This document shows positions 1 through 5,929 of a stretch of DNA of 7,291 nt, in pieces. The stretch spans positions 1 through 7,291 of the forward strand of contig CANJXD010000288.1 in assembly GCA_947478535.1 (NCBI GenBank), given 5' to 3'. Source of the stretch: Acetobacteraceae bacterium (GTDB lineage Bacteria > Pseudomonadota > Alphaproteobacteria > Acetobacterales > Acetobacteraceae). Position numbers and translations under genes: made by a program. Positions within the stretch are counted from its first letter, which is position 1. Each line of letters begins with the position of its first letter. The notes below the pieces were generated by a model that saw only the letters and a list, made by a program, of their open reading frames with translations, was not told the DNA's origin and made no database searches.

Positions 1-2
1 AG

Positions 3-791
3 GATGCGGAGCAGTTGCGCGACGTGCCAGGGCTGACCATTGGCACTGCGCCCTCGCTGCGCCAGAACACACTCGACCTCGATGGTGCGCACGCGCAACT
101 ACGCGACGTCCGGGTGCGCCAAGCGATCGCGCTGGCGATCGACAAGGAGGCGGTGATGCAGGCCTCCATCGGTGGCCATGGCACGGTGCTCGGTACCACA
201 GTCGCCGCCATGCAGGACAGCTGGGGTGCCCCGCTCGGCGAGCTCGCCACGCAGCACCCGGATCTCGAACGCGCCCGCGCGCTGCTGGCCGAGGCGGGCC
301 ATGCCGGCGGCTTCGCGCTCGACCTTGTCAGCATCATCGGCTTCGAGTGGATGGACCCGGCGGCAGTCACCATCGCGCAGCAGCTCCAGCGCGTCGGCAT
401 CCGGCTCAACATCCAGCGCGTCGAGCTCGGCGTGTGGCTCAACGCATTCCGCACGCGCAACATGCGCTTCACCTTCAACGACTGGGGCACCCAGCCGGAC
501 CCGCACATCCTGTACTACCGGCACTTCCGCAGCCCGCCGCAGGGCGCGGATTTCCGCAACTGGGCGAACGCCGAAGCGGACCGGTTGCTCGACCAGGGCA
601 TGGAGACTTCAGACCCGGCGGCGCGCAAGCGGATCTACGTCGATCTGCAGAAACTGATGAGCCAGACAGTGCCGACCATCATGTTGTTCTCGCCGAATCT
701 GGTTACCGTCACGCAGTCGCGCGTACGCAACTACACGCAGCATCCGACCGGCTGGTGGTTCGGGCTGGCGCGCGCCTGGATCGCGGCCTGA
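3..791 (+). CDS. Family-5 ABC transporter substrate-binding protein, C-terminal part (5' end outside window)
   Basis: Periplasmic ligand-binding subunit of a peptide/oligopeptide-type ABC importer (SBP_bac_5 family); it captures the ligand and delivers it to the two permeases encoded next. The frame is open from the left edge, so about 262 residues of a protein usually 500-550 long are visible, and the signal peptide is not seen. Family features are the VRQAIALAIDKEAV stretch (visible residues 38-51), typical of the second lobe, and PDLERARALLAEAG (about 86-99), matching the usual 'D.ekAk.LLaEAG' repeat. The TTG at 15-17 reads as an internal leucine, not a start. The stop at 789-791 lies 4 nt before the DppB-type permease, so one transcript is likely. 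The ligand is unknown: family members bind peptides, but also nickel, glutathione, opines or sugars. The family call is firm; the substrate is not. Confidence 0.9.
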   Translation, partial: DAEQLRDVPGLTIGTAPSLRQNTLDLDGAHAQLRDVRVRQAIALAIDKEAVMQASIGGHGTVLGTTVAAMQDSWGAPLGELATQHPDLERARALLAEAGHAGGFALDLVSIIGFEWMDPAAVTIAQQLQRVGIRLNIQRVELGVWLNAFRTRNMRFTFNDWGTQPDPHILYYRHFRSPPQGADFRNWANAEADRLLDQGMETSDPAARKRIYVDLQKLMSQTVPTIMLFSPNLVTVTQSRVRNYTQHPTGWWFGLARAWIAA

Positions 792-795
792 GGCG

Positions 796-1743
796 ATGCT
801 CGGCGCGTTCGCCAGCAGGCTCGGTGCGGCAACGGCGACGGCGGTGCTCTCCACCGCCGCGGTCTTCCTGCTGATCCGCGCCGTGCCTGGTGACGTGGTG
901 GGCGAGATGCTCGGCCAGAGCGCGGGCGACCGGGTGGCGGAGGCGGCGCTGCGCGCCTTCTTCGGCCTCGATCGACCGCTCTGGCAACAGTATCTCAGCT
1001 GGGCGGGGGACGTGCTGCGCGGTGACCTCGGCGAATCCTGGCGCCAGGGACTGCCCGTGGCGGGCATCGTCGGCGAGGCCTTCATGGTCACGCTGCAGAT
1101 CGGCCTGGTCACTTTGGCGCTCTCGCTGCTGGTCGGCGTGCCGCTCGGCATCGTCGCCGGCGTGCGCCAGGGGCGCTGGCCCGACCTGGTGGTGGAGGCG
1201 TTCTCGCTCGTCGCGCTCTCCGCTCCGGTCTTCTGGACGGGGATGGTGTTGCTGATCGCGACCGGTGCGTGGCTCGGCTGGTCGCCGCCTCTGATCTATG
1301 CGCGGCCGGGCGAGAACCTGTCCGACAACCTCGAAAGCATCGCGCTGCCGGTGCTCGCGCTGGCGCTGCTGCAGGCGGCGGCCTACGCACAGTTCGCGCG
1401 CCAGCAGACGGCGATGGTGATGCGGCAGGATTTCATCCGTGCCGCCATCGCGCGCGGCCTGCCGGCGCGCGTGGTCTATGGCCGGCACCTGCTGCGCAAC
1501 GTGGCGATCCCGCTGCTGACCTTCGCCGGGGTGATCCTGGTGCAGATCCTGGGCGGCGTGGTGGTGGTGGAGACGCTGTTCGCGATCCCGGGCCTTGGCC
1601 GCACGCTGCTCGCGGCGATCCAGGCGCGGGATTATCCGGTGCTGCAGGGCGCGCTGCTCGTCGCGGTGCTGATCGCGCTGCTGGTGAACCTGCTGGTGGA
1701 CCTGCTCTACGCCGCCATCGATCCGCGGGTGCGCGGCGCATGA
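796..1743 (+). CDS. ABC transporter permease, DppB/OppB type
   Basis: First inner-membrane subunit (315 aa) of a peptide/nickel-type importer; it forms half of the translocation channel. Hydrophobic segments lie at about residues 12-30, 97-122, 132-157, 181-200, 236-262 and 284-307, giving the usual six-helix pattern. The early sequence LLIRAVPGD (25-33) and the motif FGLDRPLWQQY (56-66) are typical of DppB. The EAA coupling loop that contacts the ATPase is visible at about 202-235, with QDFIRAAIARGLPARVV followed by HLLRN. The GLGR..L..I..RDYP pattern (266-281) and the terminal AIDPRVR (307-313) are also canonical. ATG 796 follows the binding-protein stop by 4 nt with only a weak GAGG-like signal, suggesting translational coupling. 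The stop overlaps the start of the next permease (ATGA). Length and motifs show no damage. Confidence 0.95.
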   Translation: MLGAFASRLGAATATAVLSTAAVFLLIRAVPGDVVGEMLGQSAGDRVAEAALRAFFGLDRPLWQQYLSWAGDVLRGDLGESWRQGLPVAGIVGEAFMVTLQIGLVTLALSLLVGVPLGIVAGVRQGRWPDLVVEAFSLVALSAPVFWTGMVLLIATGAWLGWSPPLIYARPGENLSDNLESIALPVLALALLQAAAYAQFARQQTAMVMRQDFIRAAIARGLPARVVYGRHLLRNVAIPLLTFAGVILVQILGGVVVVETLFAIPGLGRTLLAAIQARDYPVLQGALLVAVLIALLVNLLVDLLYAAIDPRVRGA

Positions 1744-2534
1744 ACCGGCGCGCGCGCATCGAATATGGCCTGGGCCTCGGTCTCACGGGACTGCTTCTGC
1801 TGGTTGCCATCGCGCCTGGCCTGTTCGCCGGCGCGCCGGACAGCGTGGACATCGCAAGGCGCCTTGCCCCGCCCTCGGCCGCGAACTGGTTCGGCACGGA
1901 TGAGACGGGCCGCGATGTCTATGCGCGCGTCGTGCACGGGACCGGCACAACGCTCGGGATCGTCGGCGCGGCGGTGATGGTGGCCGCGGTCATCGGTGGC
2001 CTGGCCGGCGCTGTGGCGGGCTTCTTCGGCAGGCTGGGCGACATGGCGTTGTCACGCAGCGCCGATGCGCTGCTCGCCTTCCCGCCGATCATCCTGGGCG
2101 TGGTGATCGCCGCGACGCTCGGGCCGGGTGCGTTCAACCTGATCCTCGCACTCGGCATCATCTACGCGCCGGTGTTCTTCCGCGTGGCCCGCGCCTCGGC
2201 CCTCGGCGAGGGCGCGCACGCCTATGTCGAGGCCGCGCGCGCGCTTGGCCACGGCGAGTGGGCGGTGCTGCTGCGCCATGTCGCGCCCAACGTGCTGCCG
2301 ACGGTCCTGCTGCAATGCGTGATCGTGTTTCCGCTGGCGTTGCAGATCCAGGCCGCGCTGGGCTTCCTGGGCCTCGGCGTCCCGCCGCCCACCTCAGACT
2401 GGGGCGCCAGCCTGCAGGAGAGCCGGAACTATCTCACCTCGGCACCCTGGCTCTCGATCTTTCCCGGGCTTGCGCTTCTTGGGGCGGCGCTGGCGGCCCT
2501 GCTGCTCGGGCGGGGATTGCAGGCACGATGGTGA
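1740..2534 (+). CDS. ABC transporter permease, DppC/OppC type
   Basis: Second inner-membrane channel subunit, 264 aa. I chose ATG 1740 because it overlaps the upstream stop (ATGA) and gives a normal N-terminus: a short charged tail, then a membrane helix at about 10-30. The frame is open further upstream only as a shadow of the first permease. The DppC signature FGTDETGRDV is at 51-60. Membrane helices follow at about 73-96, 109-130, 132-150, 186-205 and 238-256. The EAA loop, with YVEAARALG and RHVAPNVLPT, spans about 150-188. LGLGVPPPTSDWG (210-222) and PWLSIFPGLAL (236-246) are typical of the C-terminal part. It ends in LLLGRGLQARW, without the usual final 'DALDPR' residues, and is at the short end for the family (usually 275-300). 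Mobile-element debris starts about 37 nt downstream, so a slightly altered C-terminus is possible, though all core motifs are present. No ATPase gene follows. Confidence 0.93.
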   Translation: MNRRARIEYGLGLGLTGLLLLVAIAPGLFAGAPDSVDIARRLAPPSAANWFGTDETGRDVYARVVHGTGTTLGIVGAAVMVAAVIGGLAGAVAGFFGRLGDMALSRSADALLAFPPIILGVVIAATLGPGAFNLILALGIIYAPVFFRVARASALGEGAHAYVEAARALGHGEWAVLLRHVAPNVLPTVLLQCVIVFPLALQIQAALGFLGLGVPPPTSDWGASLQESRNYLTSAPWLSIFPGLALLGAALAALLLGRGLQARW

Positions 2535-2570
2535 CGCGGCCATCCTCGCCCACTGGGATGACGAGTCCAA

Positions 2571-2760
2571 CGATCGTGCCCCAAGGCGTGGTGTAGGAGT
2601 TGTGCTCCTCGGCGGGCTGGACCGCCGCGTCAACCCGCCACGGCGGTCAGGCTGACGGTGGGATTGTCGCTCACGGAGCCGATGGTTTCCAGCGTCATGT
2701 AGCGGGCGCGCTGTATGGCCCATTCCGTGCCCCCGCGAATCGTCCACAGGGCCCGCGAAT
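2571..2760 (-). mobile_element. Probable 3' remnant of an IS256-type insertion sequence
   Basis: On the minus strand a frame from about 2757 down to a TGA at 2632-2630 reads as the end of a transposase: TEWAIQRARYMTLETIG, then SDNPTVSLTAVAG and stop. From memory this matches the C-terminus of alphaproteobacterial IS256-family transposases ('NDEW..QRRYMTLE', 'SDNP.VSLPAVA'). About 30-60 nt past the stop comes CTACACCACGCCTTGGGGCA (minus strand, ending near 2576), which resembles the outer inverted repeat of such elements. If so, the element edge lies near 2571. Only about 40 codons survive; the rest of the gene and the other end are missing, cut off near the IS630 element at 2783. The family assignment rests on recall and was not searched. 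Confidence 0.45.
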
Positions 2761-2761
2761 C
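2732..2761. repeat. Two 10-bp direct repeats, period 20
   Basis: CCCGCGAATC occurs at 2732-2741 and again at 2752-2761, separated by 10 bp. The repeats lie at the inner broken edge of the IS256-type remnant, where its transposase reading frame stops being recognisable. They may mark a small duplication or slippage at a rearrangement junction. No function is evident. Confidence 0.6.
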
Positions 2762-2765
2762 ACAT

Positions 2766-2783
2766 CCGATTCAGCCGATTCAT
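2766..2783. repeat. Tandem 9-bp near-duplicate at the left edge of the IS630 element
   Basis: CCGATTCAG (2766-2774) is followed directly by CCGATTCAT (2775-2783), eight of nine bases identical. The second copy runs into the left terminal repeat. In addition TTCAGCCG at 2770-2777 pairs perfectly with CGGCTGAA at 2790-2797, giving an 8-bp stem with a 12-nt loop across the element tip. Either this duplication arose on insertion or imprecise repair, or it belonged to the target. Confidence 0.6.
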
Positions 2784-2805
2784 ACCAAACGGCTGAAAGT
2801 CTGAC
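2784..2805 (+). repeat. IS630 left terminal inverted repeat
   Basis: Reads ACCAAACGGC and then TGAAAGTCTGAC. Against the reverse complement of the right end, the first 10 bases are identical and 7 of the next 12 match (17 of 22). Confidence 0.8.
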
Positions 2806-2858
2806 TCTGGGGCTTGAGCCGACGCGGGCGGTCGTGATTCATCGGCTTGCATGGCATC

Positions 2859-2864
2859 GAGAGG
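2859..2864 (+). promoter_or_regulatory. Ribosome binding site of the IS630 transposase
   Basis: GAGAGG lies 6 nt before ATG 2871. It supports that ATG as the original transposase start, rather than the ATG at 3001, which is in another frame. Confidence 0.6.
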
Positions 2865-2870
2865 TCGCCC

Positions 2871-3837
2871 ATGCCCGCCCTGTTGATCCGTGAGGATATG
2901 GCCCCGGTCGAACTGCGTCGGCTGGCCAAGGTGGAGCGCGACCCCAGGGTCGCCCGGCGCTTGCTGGCCATTGCCGCAGCGCTGGATGGGCTGAGCCGGG
3001 ATGCTGCCGCCCGCCCCGGCTGACGGAGGGTCAGCAGGCGACACTGAAAGCCATCGTATTGCAGGGTCCGGCGCCGGAAACGGACGGGGTCTCGACCTAG
3101 CGGCTGGTCGATCTGTGCCGGATCGTCTGGGACCGCTTCGGCGTCCGCTACGACGAGAGCGGGCTCGGCAAACTACTACACCGGTTGGAGCTATCCTGGC
3201 AGACGCCACGGCCGCGCCATGCCGAGACCGATCCGGCCGCCCAGGAGTGGTTCAAAAAAAGGGCTTCGCGGCGGCCCTCGCGCAGATCACCGCGGCCCAC
3301 CCCGAGGCGGAGCGCTTCGAGGTCTGGTTCCAAGATGAGGCCCGCGTAGGCCAGAAGGGCCGCATGGTCCGGCGTTGGTGGCAGCGCGGTATGCGCCCGC
3401 GGATGGTCAAGGATCAGCGCTACCGCTCGGCCTACATCTTCGGCGCTGTCTGCCCGACACGCGACACCGGTGCCGCGCTCGTGCTGCCGCACGTCTCGGT
3501 CGCCGCCATGAACATGTTGCTCGCCGAGGTCAGCGGCCTGCTGCCGGAGCGCACCCACGCCGTGATGCTGATCGACAATGCGGGCTGGCACACCGCGGAC
3601 GCGCTGCATGTGCCGCCCAACATCTCGCTGGTCCACCTGCCGCCCTACTCGCCAGAGCTGAACGCCATCGAGAAGGTCTGGCAGTACCGGCGCGACCGAT
3701 ACCTGTCTGGTCGGCTTTTCATCGACACAGCCGCCATCATCGATGCCTGCTGCGACGCATGGAACTGCCTTATCGCCGAGACCGGCCGCATCACCTCGCT
3801 CACCAATTTCAAATGGGCAAGACAGGTCAAATATTAG
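2871..3837 (+). pseudogene. IS630-family transposase, broken by deletion, nonsense codon and frameshift
   Basis: DDE transposase for cut-and-paste movement of the surrounding element, now inactive. The first part from ATG 2871 (MPALLIREDMAPVELRRLAK...) runs about 48 codons to LSRDAAAR and meets TGA at 3021-3023. The expected rest of the helix-turn-helix and the linker (roughly 25-33 residues by family comparison) are missing. The protein resumes in another frame at about 3014 as PPRLTEGQQATLKAIVL, consistent with an internal deletion. That frame has a TAG at 3098-3100 where the family has tryptophan (ST-W-RLVDL), then stays open to a run of seven A at 3254-3260. After the run the frame changes again and continues to TAG 3835-3837. 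The C-terminal catalytic core is intact: the first Asp in WFQDEARVG (about 3330-3356), the second in MLIDNAGWH (about 3567-3593), the Glu in PPYSPELNAIEKVW (about 3640-3681). Three separate lesions make function very unlikely. Confidence 0.9.
3254..3260 (+). other. A7 homopolymer at the transposase frame change
   Basis: Seven consecutive A follow a TTC codon and precede GGGCTTC. Reading TTC AAA AAA and then shifting -1 gives AAG GGC TTC, which joins the two conserved halves of the transposase as FKKKGF. It may be a simple indel in a homopolymer, or the trace of a slippery site; some IS630 elements express the transposase by frameshifting. The tandem-slip heptamer is imperfect because the zero-frame A-site codon is AGG. 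Confidence 0.5.
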
Positions 3838-3847
3838 GCCGTTTGGT
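3826..3847 (-). repeat. IS630 right terminal inverted repeat
   Basis: Read on the minus strand from 3847 it gives ACCAAACGGC and then CTAATATTTGAC, matching the left repeat at 17 of 22 positions. The transposase stop (3835-3837) lies within it. Confidence 0.8.
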
Positions 3848-3850
3848 GTA

Positions 3851-4059
3851 AGCGCGAGCTTCAGGTTCTGGGAGATGAAGTGGCTCCATGCCGCGATCGC
3901 GACACCGGCCACCGGGCCCTCCTCCGGTCCGAGGACGAGCTGCTCCCCCAATGTGGGTTCCGCGCTCTGTACCCGCGGAATCCCCAGGCGGCGCGTTGGC
4001 GCGCACCCCGCGGTGGCGAGAAGACAGGCACGCAGGGCATGGCGCCGCGGGAGAAACAT
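3851..4059 (-). pseudogene. Possible lipoprotein-like N-terminus cut by the IS630 element (unrecognised)
   Basis: I do not recognise a family. From ATG 4059 on the minus strand a frame of about 70 codons runs to the right end of the IS630 element with no stop. It begins MFLPRRHALRACLLATAGC: two arginines, a hydrophobic stretch and a cysteine at residue 19, the layout of a lipoprotein signal peptide, although the lipobox (TAGC) is not ideal. Then follow residues such as LGEQLVLGPEEGPVAGVAIAAW. Roughly three quarters of its codons end in G or C, lower than the intact genes here. No good ribosome binding site is seen. No continuation is recognisable on the far side of the element at 2782, where the minus-strand reading soon hits stops. 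It could be a gene interrupted by the insertion and later deleted, or a chance frame. Confidence 0.3.
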
Positions 4060-4195
4060 CACCACTTTGACCGGCTTTGTTTGAGCCTCAGAACATCCCA
4101 GGCTTGCCGATCCTGGCAACCGCGTCTTGCTTGTCGCCCGATCCCGGCCAGGCCGCGAACGCCAACGTCATGGCGGACACCGGCGACCAAGAGAC
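4060..4195. other. Unassigned stretch between the lipoprotein-like frame and the tail-protein remnant
   Basis: No supported gene. A plus-strand frame here reads GLPILATASCLSPDPGQAAN and then VMADTGDQETAGIVVRGE before a frame change near 4205-4215, beyond which the tail-protein-like reading continues in another frame. It may be an upstream part of the same degraded gene, but I could not match it to a family. Confidence 0.3.
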
Positions 4196-4459
4196 CGCGG
4201 GCATCGTGGTCAGGGGCGAGCCTATCTCGCCGTGCGCCTCAAGCCGCGGCCCGAGGCTTGTCCTTCCGGTGCGCCAAGCCTGTCCGTCATCGTGGATGGG
4301 GCAGACACCATCCTCGATCCGCGCACGGGCGCTACCGGCTGGTCCGACAATCCGACGCTGTGCCTGGCCTGGTCCCTGAACTCGCCCTTCGGTTGGCGGG
4401 CGGCCTGGGGCCATATCGACCTGCACGCGCTCATGGCCGCGACGGGCACCCCGCGTGCC
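4196..4459 (+). pseudogene. Fragment of a phage tail-tip / host-specificity protein (lambda J-like), degraded
   Basis: In one plus-strand frame about 85 residues read RAYLAVRLKPRPEACPSGAP, then LSVIVDGADTILDPRTGATG, then WSDNPTLCLAWSLNSPFGWR and HIDLHALMAA. From memory this matches the pattern in tail-tip or central-fibre proteins of tailed phages and prophages: 'AYl.VRL..d...fPSG.P..sa...G..vyDPRTG...WSDNPALCl.dYL....yG', ending '.iD..alIAAAN.CDE'. Those proteins are usually around 1000 residues or more, so this is a small fragment. There is no start: upstream coding-like sequence lies in a different frame. Homology ends near 4450, where the expected CDE-type continuation is replaced by TGTPRARR. 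The same frame stays open to 5485 only because it runs antisense to the GC-rich ligase gene. No other phage gene is visible. The assignment was not searched. Confidence 0.5.
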
Positions 4460-4468
4460 AGACGGGTG

Positions 4469-5929
4469 TTAGGGCGTTGCCGCCTCCAGGCGCTGCCGCA
4501 ACACCGCCTTCAAAACCTTGCCGCCGGGGTTGCGCGGCAGTTCCTCCACGGCGTGAAAGGCGCTTGGCACCTTGTAGGGGGCGAGCCTCGCCTGGCAATG
4601 CGCGCGCAGCGCCTCGGGGCTGACCGTGCCGGCGGCGACGTAGAAGGCAACCACTTCCTCATCCAGCGCGCCCGCCGGCAGGCCGATGACGGAGGCGTCC
4701 GCCACCGCCGGGTGGGCGATCACCGCGGCCTCGATCTCGTCGGGATAGATGTTAACGCCGCCGCGGATGATCATGTCTTTCACGCGCCCGGTGATGTGCA
4801 GGAAGCCCGCCGCATCGAGGTGGCCGACATCGCCGGTATAGTACCAGCCGTCGCGGAACCAGCGCGCCGTCTCGGTCGCGTTGTTGTGGAAGCCCGCGGG
4901 ATGCCAGGGCGCGCGGTGTCGGATCAGGCCGGTCTGGCCCGACCCGAGCGCCTCGCCCTCCTCAGTGGCGATCGACACGGTGGAGCCCAGCGCCGGCCGC
5001 CCGACCGAACCCGCGCCTTCCTCGCCCGGGTAGAGGATGGAAACCGCCCCGCCCTCGGTCGAGGCGTAGAGGTTCAGGATGCGCGAGGCCGTGCCGCGCA
5101 GCGCCTCGGCCTCATGCTGGTGGAGCGCGGAGCCGCTGGAGACGATCAGCCGCAGCCGCCGGAAGGCCTCGCGCACCGCCTCGCTCTCGGCGGCAAGGCG
5201 CCGCAACTGGGTGGGCACCAGGAAGCAGGTCGTCGCCCCCTCGCGCCGGATGATGGCGGCGAGGTCCGGCAGCTTGAGCGGCGGCGGCGCGAGAACCACC
5301 GTCGCCCCAGCGCTGAGGTAGGAGAGCGTGAAGCCGCGCCCGCCGCCGAAATAGAGTGGCGTGGCGCAGAGGAAGACGTCGTCCTGCGAATAACCCAGCC
5401 CGATCCATTCCGATTGGTTGCGCAGCATCATCTGGCGGTGCGTCAGCATCGGCCCCTTGGGCAGCCCGGTGGTGCCGGAGGATAGCGACAGCACCATCGG
5501 CGCATCCAGATCACCCATGGGCGGCGGCGGAATGGGCGCATGCGCGCGAAAGGCCGGATCGAAGCCGATCACCGGCACCGCGCCGAGGCGCTCGGCCAGA
5601 TTGTCGTCCGCCAACACCGCCGTCGCACCGAAGGCCGCGGCGACGTTGACGCGCTCGATCACCGTCCAGCGCACATCCATCGGCAGCAGCACCGCGCCGA
5701 CGCGGATCACCGCCAGCATCGCCACCACATGGTCGAGCGTGTCGTGCATCGCCACACCGACGATGTCGCCGCGGCCGACACCGCGGTCACGCAGCGCGCC
5801 GGCCACCGCCATCAGCGCCGCGTGCAGCTCGGCGTGGGTCACGCGGCTTGCGCCATCGACCAGTGCGGTTTTCGCCGGGAAGCGCAACGCATTCATGCGC
5901 ACGAGGTCGGCGAAGTTGTCGGCGATCAA
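4469..5929 (-). CDS. AMP-dependent acyl-CoA synthetase (acyl/aryl-CoA ligase)
   Basis: Adenylate-forming enzyme (486 aa) that activates a carboxylic acid with ATP to the acyl-AMP and then the CoA thioester, in the cytoplasm. Motifs in order: ATP-binding loop LSSGTTGLPKG (149-159), YASTEGG (288-294), WYYTGD with the ribose-binding Asp (362-367), hinge GRVKDMIIRGG (381-391) followed by NIYPDEIE, and the C-terminal PRNPGGK with the catalytic Lys at 471. TTG 5929 is chosen as start: it overlaps the dehydrogenase stop (TTGA), has GGGAG at 5938-5942 spaced 8 nt, and gives the usual 'adnfadlv..na.rfP.ktAlvdg' N-terminus. ATG 5896 would trim 11 residues. The region after the fourth motif, PLYFGGGRGF (191-200), lacks the histidine common there in many acyl/aryl ligases, so the acyl pocket may differ. 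The substrate is unknown; pairing with a dehydrogenase and a LIV transporter suggests an imported organic acid. Confidence 0.93.
   Translation of the reverse strand: MIADNFADLVRMNALRFPAKTALVDGASRVTHAELHAALMAVAGALRDRGVGRGDIVGVAMHDTLDHVVAMLAVIRVGAVLLPMDVRWTVIERVNVAAAFGATAVLADDNLAERLGAVPVIGFDPAFRAHAPIPPPPMGDLDAPMVLSLSSGTTGLPKGPMLTHRQMMLRNQSEWIGLGYSQDDVFLCATPLYFGGGRGFTLSYLSAGATVVLAPPPLKLPDLAAIIRREGATTCFLVPTQLRRLAAESEAVREAFRRLRLIVSSGSALHQHEAEALRGTASRILNLYASTEGGAVSILYPGEEGAGSVGRPALGSTVSIATEEGEALGSGQTGLIRHRAPWHPAGFHNNATETARWFRDGWYYTGDVGHLDAAGFLHITGRVKDMIIRGGVNIYPDEIEAAVIAHPAVADASVIGLPAGALDEEVVAFYVAAGTVSPEALRAHCQARLAPYKVPSAFHAVEELPRNPGGKVLKAVLRQRLEAATP

Larger units (their letters stand above)
2783..3850 (+). 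mobile_element. IS630-family insertion sequence, defective
   Basis: About 1.06 kb bounded by imperfect terminal inverted repeats (2784-2805 and 3826-3847) and carrying one broken IS630-type transposase gene on the plus strand. IS630/Tc1-type elements insert at TA and duplicate it. There is a TA at 2783-2784 directly beside the CCAAACGG tip on the left. On the right the matching dinucleotide at 3847-3848 is TG, with a TA just outside at 3849-3850, so the exact edges and target duplication are uncertain by 2 bp. The transposase stop codon lies inside the right repeat, as is common in this family. The element is somewhat short for the family, in keeping with an internal deletion in the transposase. 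It sits beside the IS256-type remnant and a lipoprotein-like frame that stops at its right end. Confidence 0.85.

Noticed and set aside
99..524. Minus-strand open frame opposite the binding protein (and similar ones at 609-1488 and 2052-2315)
   Set aside because: Antisense shadows of the transporter genes, rich in Arg/His/Ala with no recognisable domain.
1269..1739. Upstream extension of the DppC-type permease frame
   Set aside because: This part overlaps the DppB-type permease in another frame and is low-complexity Ala/Gly/Arg; ATG 1740 with ATGA overlap is the clear start.
2528..2596. Short frame MVTRPSSPTG... overlapping the DppC stop, as start of a lost ATPase gene
   Set aside because: The start position would suit an operon gene, but its residues do not resemble the N-terminus of a DppD/OppD protein and it ends after 22 codons inside the presumed IS256 end.
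2500..2645. Minus-strand reading YTTPWGTIVGLVIPVGEDG past the transposase stop
   Set aside because: Looks protein-like for about 30 residues, but it starts right after a stop in its own frame, crosses the presumed IS end and runs antisense into the permease; probably chance.
3001..3258. ATG 3001 as start of an intact 278-residue transposase
   Set aside because: The first roughly 85 codons of that frame show no IS630 similarity; the true N-terminal coding lies in two other frames from ATG 2871.
4445..4459. Inverted repeat GGCAC-5 nt-GTGCC just downstream of the ligase stop as a terminator
   Set aside because: The stem is only 5 bp and no T-run follows on the minus strand; too weak to call in such GC-rich DNA.
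4127..5485. Long plus-strand open frame (452 codons) covering the tail fragment and running through the ligase
   Set aside because: From about 4470 on it is antisense to the well-supported ligase and stays open because of that gene's GC-rich codons. Only 4196-4459 has protein-like content.
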